Assembly: GCF_902706285.1 (NCBI RefSeq)
Contig: NZ_CACSKD010000016.1
Coordinates: 62,001-126,000 of the forward strand
Length of the DNA: 64,000 nt
Origin: Rhizobium sp. 18055
GTDB taxonomy: Bacteria; Pseudomonadota; Alphaproteobacteria; Rhizobiales; Rhizobiaceae
Reading direction: 5' to 3'
In this document: piece after piece, positions 50,885 through 59,553 of the stretch
Numbering within the stretch: position 1 is the first letter of the stretch
How the letters are laid out: each line of letters begins with the position of its first letter
The notes under the pieces: generated by a model
Database searches by the model: none
Told to the model about the DNA's origin: nothing
The model's input: only the letters and a program-made list of their open reading frames with translations
Translations under genes and position numbers: made by a program

Positions 50885-52972
50885 ATGACAGGTATTCAGA
50901 GAGCATTTGTTTCATCAGATACTCCCAATGATGATTTTCAGTCCCTTTTCGCAACCCATCCGTCGCCGATGTGGGTCTACGATCCCGACACGTTGCGCTT
51001 TCTGATCGTCAACAACGCCGCTATCGATCTCTATGGTTATTCACGCGAGGCCTATGCCGGGATGACCGTTCTCGACATCCGCCCGGCGCATGAGCGCCAG
51101 CGGATGATCACGGCCGTGCACCAGCGCACCGACATGGAGCGCGCCGAGCGCTGGACGCATCTGAAGGCAGATGGCTCGATGGTGGAGGTTCTCACCTATG
51201 GTCGCGGCGTGCGCTTCAACGGCCGGGACGCGATCCTGGCGATCGTGCAGGACCGCACCGAGGTCAATGCAGCGCATCGCGAGGTCAGCGACACGCGCTC
51301 GCTGCTCGACAGCATCGTCGACAACCTTCCGGTCGGCGTCTTCGTCAAGGATATGGAGGCCGATGGTCTCTATATTATCTTCAATGAGGCCTGCGGCGAA
51401 ATCATTGGCCGCAACCCCGCCGATGTGGTCGGCAGGAGCGATCATATCTTCTTCGGCGACGCCCAGTCCGCCGCCTTTCGCGAGCAGGACATGCGCGCCT
51501 TTGCGGCGCCGGCTGCGATCGGCTTCGAGGAGACGATGCACCGGGCCGACGGCGTGCCGCGCGTCCTGCGCACGGTCAAGCGCGCACTGCCGTCTCCGGA
51601 TGGAAGCCCGCCGCGCTATCTGCTCGGGATTTCCCAGGACGTTACCGAGGAGCGCTCGGTCGAGACGCGGCTGGCCTATATGGCGATGCATGATGCGCTG
51701 ACCGGGCTGCCGAACCGCGCCTTCTTTGCCGAACATATCAAGCGCGAGGCGGTACTTGCCACCGCCGAAACGCCGGTTGCGCTGCTTTATCTCGACGTCG
51801 ATCATTTCAAGCATATCAACGACAGCAAGGGGCATGCCGCCGGCGACGCCCTTCTGTGCCAGGTGGCCGGGCGGCTGACGCAACTGGCCGACGGGAACGA
51901 TCTGGTGGCCCGTCTCGGCGGTGACGAGTTCGCGCTTCTGATGCGCTTCCGGGAGCCGGGCTGCATCGAGCGTTTTGCCGAGAGCCTGCTGACGTCGCTG
52001 TCTTCGCCGTTTGATCTCGACGGCGTCAGCGAGCATGTCACCTGCAGCATCGGCATTGCGCTGGCGCCCGATCACGCCGAGGATAACGACGTGCTGATGC
52101 GGCATGCCGATCTGGCGCTTTATGCGGCCAAGGAAAGCGGGCGCTCGACCTATCGCTTCTACGAGCCGTCGATGCGGCTGGAGGCCGAGCGGCGGCACAT
52201 GCTGACGGTGGAATTGCGCGAGGCGCTGCAGAAGAACCAGTTCGAGCTCTATTACCAGCCGATCGTGCAGCTGGAGAACGACAGCCTTGGCGGCTTCGAG
52301 GCGCTGATCCGCTGGAACCATCCGGAACGCGGGCTGATCCCGCCGATGGATTTCATTCCGGTTGCCGAAGAAACCGGCCTGATCGTGCCGATCGGCGAAT
52401 GGGTGCTGCGTGAAGCCTGCCGGACAGCGGCTGCATGGCCGAAGGATCTGAAGATCGCCGTCAACCTTTCGGTCAGCCAGTTTCGTCACAACAGCCTGCT
52501 TGCCAGCGTCGTCTCGGCGCTCGACGAGAGCGGGCTATGCCCGCAGCGGCTGGAGATCGAGATTACCGAGTCGGTGTTTCTCGCCGATGTCGGGCAGAGC
52601 CTGCCATTGCTGAAGGCGCTGAAGGAACTCGGCATCCGCATCGCCATCGACGATTTCGGCACCGGCTATTCCTCCTTCAGCTATTTGCGCGCCTTTGCCT
52701 TCGACAAGATCAAGCTCGACCGCAGCTTCGTCGCCGGCATCGACACCGATCCCGGCAATCTGGCAATCGTGCGCGCGGTGGTCGGTATCGGCTCCGGCTT
52801 CAATGCGACGACGCTCGCCGAGGGGATCGAGACCGAGGAGCAGCTTCAGGCGCTGCGGCGCGAGGGTTTTGACGAGGTGCAGGGCTATCTGCTCGGCAGG
52901 CCGATGCCGCTGAGCCAGGCGCAGGCGCTGATTGCGGCCGGTGCGTCACGGCCTGCTGCTGGCCGCCGCTGA
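50885..52972 (+). CDS. PAS-PAS-GGDEF-EAL cyclic-di-GMP signalling protein
   Basis: A 695-residue soluble or membrane-associated protein: two PAS domains (about 15-130 and 140-255), a diguanylate cyclase domain with intact RLGGDEFALL (about 343), and a phosphodiesterase domain with intact GGFEALIRW (about 469), EITES and DDFGTGYSS. Both catalytic signatures look complete, so both synthesis and breakdown of c-di-GMP are possible. The start is uncertain: an in-frame GTG at 50762 and ATG 50813 would add a hydrophobic N-terminus (MILILFSFF). The 3' end overlaps the convergent LysR gene by 27 bp. Confidence 0.93.
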   Translation: MTGIQRAFVSSDTPNDDFQSLFATHPSPMWVYDPDTLRFLIVNNAAIDLYGYSREAYAGMTVLDIRPAHERQRMITAVHQRTDMERAERWTHLKADGSMVEVLTYGRGVRFNGRDAILAIVQDRTEVNAAHREVSDTRSLLDSIVDNLPVGVFVKDMEADGLYIIFNEACGEIIGRNPADVVGRSDHIFFGDAQSAAFREQDMRAFAAPAAIGFEETMHRADGVPRVLRTVKRALPSPDGSPPRYLLGISQDVTEERSVETRLAYMAMHDALTGLPNRAFFAEHIKREAVLATAETPVALLYLDVDHFKHINDSKGHAAGDALLCQVAGRLTQLADGNDLVARLGGDEFALLMRFREPGCIERFAESLLTSLSSPFDLDGVSEHVTCSIGIALAPDHAEDNDVLMRHADLALYAAKESGRSTYRFYEPSMRLEAERRHMLTVELREALQKNQFELYYQPIVQLENDSLGGFEALIRWNHPERGLIPPMDFIPVAEETGLIVPIGEWVLREACRTAAAWPKDLKIAVNLSVSQFRHNSLLASVVSALDESGLCPQRLEIEITESVFLADVGQSLPLLKALKELGIRIAIDDFGTGYSSFSYLRAFAFDKIKLDRSFVAGIDTDPGNLAIVRAVVGIGSGFNATTLAEGIETEEQLQALRREGFDEVQGYLLGRPMPLSQAQALIAAGASRPAAGRR

Positions 52973-53842
52973 GACGATCGCGTCGAAGGCATCCGCTGCC
53001 TTGCTGTGATAGCGCTCCTCGTGGCGCAGCAGGAAGAAGGGCCGAGGCAGGGGGGCGACATTGGCTTCCACCAGCGAACCGCTCTGCAACAAAGGGGTGA
53101 CGATGGTGCGCGACATCAGTGTTGCGCCGACGCCTGCCTCGACCATGCCGATCACCGTCTCGTTGCCGGGTAGCGCCATGGCAATGTCGAGCGCGCCGAT
53201 ATCCAGGCCACCCGTTTCCAACAGGCTTTCGAAGGCGTGGCGGGTGCCCGAGCCCGCTTCCCGCAATATCCATGGCGTCTGTATGAAGTCACCGACCTGC
53301 CGCGGCAGCGCGTCCGACCACGGATGCCCCGGCGCGACGACGACGATCATCTCGTCGGTGTCGATCTGTCTTGCCGAGACGCTGCGGCGTTCATCGGGCC
53401 ACTCGATCAGGCCGATCTCGGCGCGACCCCCGGCGACGGCGTCGGCGACCACCTGCGTGTTGCCGATGCGCACGCTGAGGGCGATGCCGGGATAGCGGCG
53501 GCGATATTCCGCCAGCCGCGGCGCCAGCCAGTAGCCGGCCACCGTCTGGCTTGCCATGATCGACAGCTCGCCATGCATCAGGCCGGAGAGGTCCATCAAT
53601 GCCGCTTCTGCAGCGCGGGCGCTTGCCAGCACTGCCTGGGCTTCCTTCAGAAACAGACGGCCGGTGTCGTTGAGCACGATCGAACGGCCGACACGGTCGA
53701 ACAGCGTCACACGGTGACGACCTTCCAGCGTCGAGATGGCGGCGCTGACGGCTGACTGCGTCATGTTGAGATGGGCGGCCGCCCGGGTGATGTGCTGGCG
53801 GGCCGCGACTTCTACAAAGATTCGAAGCTGTTCGAGTGTCAT
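52946..53842 (-). CDS. LysR-family transcriptional regulator
   Basis: A 298-residue LTTR: N-terminal winged HTH (RQHITRAAAHLNMTQSAVSA) and a C-terminal periplasmic-binding-protein-like effector domain. The start at 53842 was chosen because the earlier in-frame ATG (53869) overlaps the palindromic operator. It reads divergently from a SLAC1-type transporter, which it probably controls. The gene end overlaps the GGDEF/EAL gene by 27 bp in the convergent direction, an unusual antisense overlap. Confidence 0.92.
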   Translation of the reverse strand: MTLEQLRIFVEVAARQHITRAAAHLNMTQSAVSAAISTLEGRHRVTLFDRVGRSIVLNDTGRLFLKEAQAVLASARAAEAALMDLSGLMHGELSIMASQTVAGYWLAPRLAEYRRRYPGIALSVRIGNTQVVADAVAGGRAEIGLIEWPDERRSVSARQIDTDEMIVVVAPGHPWSDALPRQVGDFIQTPWILREAGSGTRHAFESLLETGGLDIGALDIAMALPGNETVIGMVEAGVGATLMSRTIVTPLLQSGSLVEANVAPLPRPFFLLRHEERYHSKAADAFDAIVSAAASSRP

Positions 53843-53867
53843 GCGCTTTTCCGGCCGCTGAATAATC

Positions 53868-53884
53868 ATTCGATTTTATCGAAT
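53868..53884. promoter_or_regulatory. LysR-type palindrome between the regulator and transporter genes
   Basis: ATTCGAT-TTT-ATCGAAT is a perfect 7-bp inverted repeat with a 3-bp centre in the divergent gap, of the size expected for an LTTR recognition half-site pair. Confidence 0.55.
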
Positions 53885-53957
53885 GAAATGAGAATTACAA
53901 TTCGTTGGAGGTGATTGATTGGCGGGCGTATCGATGGCCTGTCGAAAGGACAAAGCC

Positions 53958-55085
53958 ATGACCGTGTTCAGCGCCTCCCACATCATCGAGACAGGTGTCG
54001 CGAGACCCCAGCGTATCCGCCATTTCACGCCGAACTGGTTTGCGACGACGATGGGCACCGGCATTCTTGCCATCTGTCTTGGCCAGTTCCCTGACCATGC
54101 CGTGTTGTGGCAGGCCGGGGCGGCGCTGTGGCTGGCGAATATCCTGCTCTTCGTCGGCCTCAGCATCCTCTATGCCGGCAAGTGGATGCGGCATCCGCGT
54201 GAGGCCCTTTTGGCTTTCGAACATCCCGTCGTGTCGATGTTCCTAGGCTGTATTCCGATGGGGCTGGCGACGATCGTCAATGGAACCGTGCTGTTCGGCA
54301 TTCCGTTGTTCGGCGAAGCCCTGGCGTCGGTGGCCATAGGCCTCTGGTGGGTCGATGCGGGACTTGCGGTTCTGGCGGGCCTTGCCATTCCCTTTGCGAT
54401 GTTCACGCGCCAGGCGCATGCGTTCGATCAGATGAGCGCCGTCTGGCTGCTGCCGATCGTTGCCTGCGAAGTGGCGGCGGCAAGCGGCGGGTTGCTGCTG
54501 CCGCATGTGGCCGATCCGTCGGCGCAGATGACTATGCTGTTTGCGGGCTATGCGCTGTGGGCCGCCTCGGTGCCGCTGGCGCTCGGTATCCTCACCATCC
54601 TGTTCCTGCGCATGGTGCTGCACAGCCTGCCGCCTGCCGGCATGGCGGCGACCGCCTTTCTGGCGCTGGGGCCGATCGGCACCGGTGCGCTGGGGCTGGT
54701 GCTGTTTGCGATCAACGGCCGGGCGGTGCTTGGCGCAAGCGGGCTCGGGGCGTTTGCCGATGCGATGTCGGGTGCTGCATTGTTCGGCGCGGTGCTGCTC
54801 TGGGCCTATGGTCTCTGGTGGCTCGCGATGGCGCTGGCCGTCACTGCACGCTACGTCAGGCACGGCATGGCGTTCAATCTCGGCTGGTGGGGCTATACGT
54901 TCCCGATCGGGGTCTATGCACTGGCAACGCTGAAGCTTGGAAGCGTGATCCCGGTTGCTGCTATCGGCACTTTCGGCTGCCTGCTGGTTGCGGCCCTTGC
55001 GATGATCTGGCTGCTGGTCGCTGTCAAAACATCGATGGGTGCGGTGGAAGGCACGCTGTTTTGCGACCCCTGCCTGGAGAACTGA
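53958..55085 (+). CDS. SLAC1/TehA-family (TDT) anion or dicarboxylate transporter
   Basis: A 375-residue integral membrane protein with about ten hydrophobic segments. The opening RIRHFTPNWFATTMGTGIL and later PIGTGALGLVLFAING match the tellurite-resistance/dicarboxylate transporter group, whose best-known members are TehA-type and plant SLAC1 anion channels. ATG 53958 follows AAAGGA; a longer start at 53919 is possible. Substrate (C4-dicarboxylate, sulfite or other anion) cannot be told. Confidence 0.85.
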   Translation: MTVFSASHIIETGVARPQRIRHFTPNWFATTMGTGILAICLGQFPDHAVLWQAGAALWLANILLFVGLSILYAGKWMRHPREALLAFEHPVVSMFLGCIPMGLATIVNGTVLFGIPLFGEALASVAIGLWWVDAGLAVLAGLAIPFAMFTRQAHAFDQMSAVWLLPIVACEVAAASGGLLLPHVADPSAQMTMLFAGYALWAASVPLALGILTILFLRMVLHSLPPAGMAATAFLALGPIGTGALGLVLFAINGRAVLGASGLGAFADAMSGAALFGAVLLWAYGLWWLAMALAVTARYVRHGMAFNLGWWGYTFPIGVYALATLKLGSVIPVAAIGTFGCLLVAALAMIWLLVAVKTSMGAVEGTLFCDPCLEN

Positions 55086-55381
55086 GCGACGGACGGGGCT
55101 GTTTGCGGAGGTTCCTGCACCCATTTGGCGAATTCCCTCAGGGTTCGCGGCTCTCCTCCGGTCCATGCGCGCAGCCGCCCTTCCTCTCTTCGAAATATGC
55201 CGATTTCCCGCGTCTGCCTTGTGCCGATGCCGTGTCAGATGGTGCCAATCAGCCGTCGAATGTCGCCATTTGTGTAAGAATTGGAAACACTTTGTGACTA
55301 AGTTGTTAGAAAAGCTTCACTTTTCTGGCTTGCCGCATCGGCGGACATGACGGATATTAAGCTCATCTTGAGGAAGCCGTT

Positions 55382-55783
55382 ATGATCAGAATGATTGAAG
55401 ACCCTGCCGAACTGGCTGGAGAAGACATCACTGGCAAATATATTCTGCGAAAGCTGAATTATCACTGGTTTGCCTATGGCAAGGCCGGCATCGTGACGGC
55501 GTGCAAGGGCTCGATTCTGCATATCGAGCGCGAAGAAACCGTCTACTCCGAGCGTTGGGGCCGCCGCGCCTACACCGGCACCGGCAAACGCTATCCGGGT
55601 GGCGTCTGTCCGATATCGGCGATTGCCTGCGTCTGCGATACGCCGGATGAAGTCAATGCCGTCATCCAGCTCGATGTGGAAGCGCAGGACGAATTCTACC
55701 AGCTGATCGCCAAGACCGAAGCTCGCGTGCATGCGCTTGCCTCGTCGTCGCAGAACACGCTGTATCTGGCTGCTGCCGAGTAA
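55382..55783 (+). CDS. Conserved-type hypothetical protein, 133 residues
   Basis: Cytoplasmic protein with no signal peptide. It has an aromatic/charged N-terminal part (GKYILRKLNYHWFAYGKAGI) and three Cys (VTACKGSI, YPGGVCPISAIACVCDTP), including CxC, that could bind metal. GAGGA precedes ATG 55382. No family recognised. The 296-bp gap before it contains nothing recognisable. Confidence 0.7.
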   Translation: MIRMIEDPAELAGEDITGKYILRKLNYHWFAYGKAGIVTACKGSILHIEREETVYSERWGRRAYTGTGKRYPGGVCPISAIACVCDTPDEVNAVIQLDVEAQDEFYQLIAKTEARVHALASSSQNTLYLAAAE

Positions 55784-55867
55784 GCGGCTAACCTTCGAAG
55801 GCCATCACTGGTTCTACAGAGATATGACGCCCGCAAGCGAGGCGTCATTTTCGTTTCAGCCGGTGGC

Positions 55868-57121
55868 TCAGCCTTTGCTCTCTGCGAACACCACCTCTTC
55901 CAGCCACGGGTTCGAGAACTTGCGTTCGGGGTCCATGCTGTTGCGGAGCCGGGCAAAGTCCGGCAGCTTCTCATAGCTGGCGCCGACATGGCGGGGCGTG
56001 AACACCTTGCCCCAATGCGGCAGGGCCATGAAAGGCGACAGCGCCTGCTCGATGTGGCGGACCGCTTCATCGACGGCGTCCTGATCCCTGATCCAGGTGA
56101 AGTGGATCGATAGCGTGTCGTTTCTGTATTGCGGGCTGAGCCACAGGCTATCGGCGGCAACGGTGCGGAATTCGCCGGCCTGGACCAGGTGCGCGAACCT
56201 GTCGCGGATCGACAACAGCGCGCCGATCGCGGCTGCGCCGTGTTTTCGCGGAATGTGAAATTCGGATTGTATCTCGGCGCCGCTGCTCGGGGTGAAGCCC
56301 ATCTTGAAGTGCGCAAGCCTGTCCGACCAGAGGCCGTATTCCCCCAGTTGATCGGTGGCGTTCTGCGGGTCGAGCCCGATGATCGGGTGTCGTTTGATGG
56401 TGGCGCGGCTCGCACCATGCAGTTCGGCGGGCCAGGCGTCATCGGATATTGTGCGCTTCAGCCAGATGGTACCTGCCGTTTCGGCCCATTGAGTGAAGAC
56501 GCTGACGCTGTAGGCCGAGGCCATGATGTCATCGAGGTTGTCGAGCAGGCTGTCCCAGGCCAGACCCTCATAGACGCATTGCGCCACCTCAAACGCCGAC
56601 TGAACATCGAGCGTGACGCGGGTGACGATGCCGAGCGCGCCGAGATGCACCACCATGCCGTCGAAATCGGCATCGCCGCGGGCAGCCCTGACGACGCTGC
56701 CGTCGCCGGTGACGATTTCGAGACCGGAGACCACCGTTGCCAGGCTGCCGTTGCGGTCGCCGGAGCCGTGAGTGGCGGTGGCGATGGCGCCTGATATCGA
56801 GATGTGCGGAAGCGATGCGAGATTGTGGATGGCGCGCTGGTGGCGCTGCAGAAAGAGCGCCAGTTCCCCATAGGTGCAGTGACCGCCGACGGTCACCTGC
56901 GTTCCGTTGGCCTCGATCACAGGATCGACCGGCAGTTCGGCAAGCGACAGGGCGTGTCTTCCATCGGCGATGGCATTGAACGAATGCCGTGATCCGAGCG
57001 TCTTGATCGACGATACGCGCGCGACGATCTCCGACACCGCATCCAGACACTGCGGATACACGCAGTCTTCGAAACGATAGTGAAAGCTCTCCGCCCAATT
57101 GGCTGCAGGCACCTGTTTCAT
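55868..57121 (-). CDS. FAD-linked alditol/xylitol oxidase (AldO-like)
   Basis: A 417-residue VAO-family flavoprotein resembling Streptomyces alditol oxidase in length and layout. The covalent-FAD His is in TLGSRHSFNAIADGRHALS, the FAD-binding repeat is SLPHISISGAIATATHGSGD, and the C-terminal substrate domain ends FARLRNSMDPERKFSNPWLE. Oxidises a polyol with O2 giving H2O2 in characterised relatives. AGGAGG is 9 bp before the ATG. Physiological substrate here unknown. Confidence 0.9.
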   Translation of the reverse strand: MKQVPAANWAESFHYRFEDCVYPQCLDAVSEIVARVSSIKTLGSRHSFNAIADGRHALSLAELPVDPVIEANGTQVTVGGHCTYGELALFLQRHQRAIHNLASLPHISISGAIATATHGSGDRNGSLATVVSGLEIVTGDGSVVRAARGDADFDGMVVHLGALGIVTRVTLDVQSAFEVAQCVYEGLAWDSLLDNLDDIMASAYSVSVFTQWAETAGTIWLKRTISDDAWPAELHGASRATIKRHPIIGLDPQNATDQLGEYGLWSDRLAHFKMGFTPSSGAEIQSEFHIPRKHGAAAIGALLSIRDRFAHLVQAGEFRTVAADSLWLSPQYRNDTLSIHFTWIRDQDAVDEAVRHIEQALSPFMALPHWGKVFTPRHVGASYEKLPDFARLRNSMDPERKFSNPWLEEVVFAESKG

Positions 57122-57391
57122 AAAGCAAACCTCCTCGAATCCCGATAGCTTGGTAGCACGGTAGCCGAAGCCTGGACAAAGGAAGAAGTGCGCTGCCTGC
57201 GCGCGCCGTTGCGACAGACCTCGCCGGTGTCGAGCGGGCGTTCGGACGGCGCGGTGGACTTACGTCCTATGGACTAGGGAAACGCAACCGAGGCACGGTT
57301 GAACCGACATCTATCCCTGCTAGGTTCGCGCCTCGCCCAGAAGGGCGTTCTCCAACTTGAAAGCTCCGTTCACGCGGGGCTTCTTTTTTGC
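57122..57391 (+). ncRNA. Candidate small RNA ending in an orphan rho-independent terminator
   Basis: AAGCTCCG/CGGGGCTT (57361-57368, 57375-57382, one G-U) with CTTTTTT is a good intrinsic terminator on the plus strand, yet no plus-strand gene leads into it (the nearest upstream gene is on the minus strand). The 200 bp before it contain GCCC/GGGC and other small hairpins (57331-57350). An sRNA transcribed from about 57180-57391 would explain the terminator; promoter and identity are not established. Confidence 0.35.
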
Positions 57392-57446
57392 CGATCTGCC
57401 AGGGGGGCGCCCACGCCTATCGATCAGCCACGACGCAAGGGTCGAA

Positions 57447-57566
57447 CTACACGCCGGACGCTGCGGTGAAGACGACGAGGCAGCGTTCTCCGGCGGAAAT
57501 CATCATGCTCCACAGGAAGAGCGAGGCCGTGGTCAGGGCAAAAAGCGTTTTGGCACGTAAGGTCAT
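57447..57566 (-). CDS. Possible 39-residue membrane or secreted peptide
   Basis: MTLRAKTLFALTTASLFLWS continues MMISAGERCLVVFTAASGV. It has a signal-like hydrophobic helix with one Cys, preceded by GGGGA 6 bp before the ATG. Short and unsupported by homology, so a chance frame is quite possible. Confidence 0.3.
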   Translation of the reverse strand: MTLRAKTLFALTTASLFLWSMMISAGERCLVVFTAASGV

Positions 57567-57940
57567 CAGATTTCCCCGCTCTCGATGCGATCCCATCGCA
57601 GAGGCCCGACGTCGTGGCTCGATCACGAGCTGCAGACACTGACCGGACGTCTTGCTGGTGTTGGATATTGCCGCAGCTGCCATGACCGAGGCTGACCTCG
57701 CGAGGCACATGCAGCCGTTGTCGTGCCCGCAAGGGTGGTCGGGATGACGGCAAGGATTGGTCTTCGGCGCTCGCTATCCAAGGCGGCAGATAGCCGGTCT
57801 ATCTACCAATTCCAATTTCCTCATCAATATATAGGAGGCATCTGCGATCGGCACCGTCTGCGTCTTCCCGGGGTGGAGAAAGCGCGGTTGCCTCCTGTTT
57901 CAAGGATCAGATCGGAAGAAGAGAGCGAAAGGATCAGACC

Positions 57941-58414
57941 ATGGCAAAGAACACGATCTGCGTATGGTACGACAAGGACGCCGAAGCAGCCGCGAATTTT
58001 TACGCGGCGACCTTTCCCGATAGCGCTGTCGGTGCCGTCATTCGTGCTCCCGGGGACTACCCGTCCGGCCAGCAGGGAGACGTGCTGGTGGTCGAATTCA
58101 CGGTTGCGGGCGTTGCCTGCATCGGCCTCAACGGCGGTTCCACGTTCAAGCACAGCGAGGCCTTCTCCTTCCAGATCGCAACCGATGATCAGCAGGAGAC
58201 CGACCGCTACTGGAATGCCATCGTTGGCAATGGCGGCCAGGAAAGCGAGTGTGGCTGGTGCAAGGACAAATGGGGTATCTCCTGGCAGATCACGCCGCGG
58301 GTGCTGACCGAAGCGCTTGCCCTCGGCGGCGATCAGGCCAAGCGTGCCTTCGAGGCGATGATGACGATGCGCAAGATCGACGTTGCCACGATCGAAGCCG
58401 CCCGGCGTGGCTGA
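57941..58414 (+). CDS. VOC-family (PhnB-like) protein
   Basis: A 157-residue glyoxalase-fold protein of the PhnB/'3-demethylubiquinone' subgroup: KNTICVWYDKDAEAAANFYA, NGGSTFKHSEAFSFQI, and WCKDKWGISWQITPRVLTE. GAAAGGA precedes the ATG at 57941. Members bind metal but most have unknown function. Confidence 0.87.
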   Translation: MAKNTICVWYDKDAEAAANFYAATFPDSAVGAVIRAPGDYPSGQQGDVLVVEFTVAGVACIGLNGGSTFKHSEAFSFQIATDDQQETDRYWNAIVGNGGQESECGWCKDKWGISWQITPRVLTEALALGGDQAKRAFEAMMTMRKIDVATIEAARRG

Positions 58415-58523
58415 GGTGCCGTGGTACTGCGATCCCGGGCGGTGCGGCCGCTTGCGATGTTGGATTGCCGGCGGAATCTGCTACCTGATTGTGGATGATT
58501 CCACGACTGACTGACACGGCGAC

Positions 58524-59057
58524 ATGACCGAGACTGCGAACGACCTCCGCCCTGCCGACAGTGCTGTCGGGCAATCGCTGCTCGCACCCGGGCTCCAGGT
58601 TTTTACGGACGGCTCCTACGAGCCGGGTTCGCGGCGAGGGGGCTGGGCGTTCGTCGTTTATCGCGACGGGGTGGAAATTGCCTCAGACTACGGCGGTGTC
58701 TCTGATTTTCCCAATAATTCCATGGAGCTGATTGCGCTTATCGAGGCGGCCCGCTGGATCGGCAGCCATGCCAGCGGTCACGACGCGGTCATCTGGACCG
58801 ATTCCCAATATGCTGTGAACGGCTGCAACTGCTGGCGGCATATCTGGAAGAACAACGGCTGGAAGAAGATCACCGCGAACGCCAGACTGCGCAGCCGGAC
58901 GATCGCCAATGCGGAACTCTGGATGGCGATCGATCGGGCGCTGTCGCCCAACCCGCTGGTGACGATCGCCTGGTGCAAGGGCCATGTCGGTATCAGGGGC
59001 AATGAGCGGGCGGATGCGCTTGCCGAAGAGGGGCGGATCTGGGTCGTGAATGACTGA
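58524..59057 (+). CDS. rnhA: Ribonuclease HI
   Basis: Degrades the RNA strand of RNA-DNA hybrids. 177 residues. The four acidic catalytic residues are visible: LQVFTDGSYEPGSRRGGWAF (Asp29), NNSMELIALIEAARW (Glu about 69), AVIWTDSQYAVNGC (Asp about 93) and IRGNERADALAEEG (Asp about 163), with the HVGIRGNERAD loop. The N-terminal ~20 residues precede the fold and are an extension. Confidence 0.93.
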   Translation: MTETANDLRPADSAVGQSLLAPGLQVFTDGSYEPGSRRGGWAFVVYRDGVEIASDYGGVSDFPNNSMELIALIEAARWIGSHASGHDAVIWTDSQYAVNGCNCWRHIWKNNGWKKITANARLRSRTIANAELWMAIDRALSPNPLVTIAWCKGHVGIRGNERADALAEEGRIWVVND

Positions 59058-59553
59058 CGTCGTTCCGGGTGGCGAGTTCTCTGCACCCAGGGACTTGGGT
59101 GCGCTGGATTCCTGTGACGTCGCCCGGGCAAGGCCTGAACACAGGAACGAAGAGGGTTGAGGTGACTGTTTGCGCTCAAGAGTTGAGGGCATAAACCGGG
59201 GTGCCGGGAAGCGCCATTCTACTCCATCACTGCAATTTTCAGCGCCCCGTCCGAGTGGAATGGCATGGTGGGATCACGGGCTTTCGGGCCGCGTGGGGTT
59301 TTGGCACTCGGGTGTTTGGCATGTTTGTCGAGGTGTTTTGCCGTGAAAGCCCCCCACGCGGCACGACATAGCCTTCCGGGTCGGACGCCACGTCCGGCAA
59401 CCAAAACCCCACCTCTTGCGCCCGAACCCAATCCTTTCTATATCCACGCCAATGAAGCAGCCTGCGGCCGATCCCGTCGGCCACGATGCAAATTCGCCGG
59501 AACCCTGTATGGTGGGGGCGGATGATCACACGTTTTGGAACTGGCAACGCCCC
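59058..59553. other. Intergenic region between rnhA and mnmA
   Basis: About 496 bp with no convincing gene. A minus-strand frame ending at 59219 begins MPFHSDGALKIAVME and could be the tail of a lost gene, but there is nothing to support it. It also contains upstream in-frame codons of the mnmA frame (from 59416 or 59452) that lack the family N-terminus. Confidence 0.4.

Larger units (their letters stand above)
57122..57940. other. 819-bp intergenic region
   Basis: Apart from the candidate RNA terminator and the short minus-strand peptide I find nothing convincing. The stretch is the largest low-content region in the window. Confidence 0.5.

Noticed and set aside
59219..59431. Minus-strand frame overlapping the mnmA upstream region
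   Set aside because: No ribosome-binding site, composition is that of a shadow frame, and it includes the normal upstream region of mnmA.
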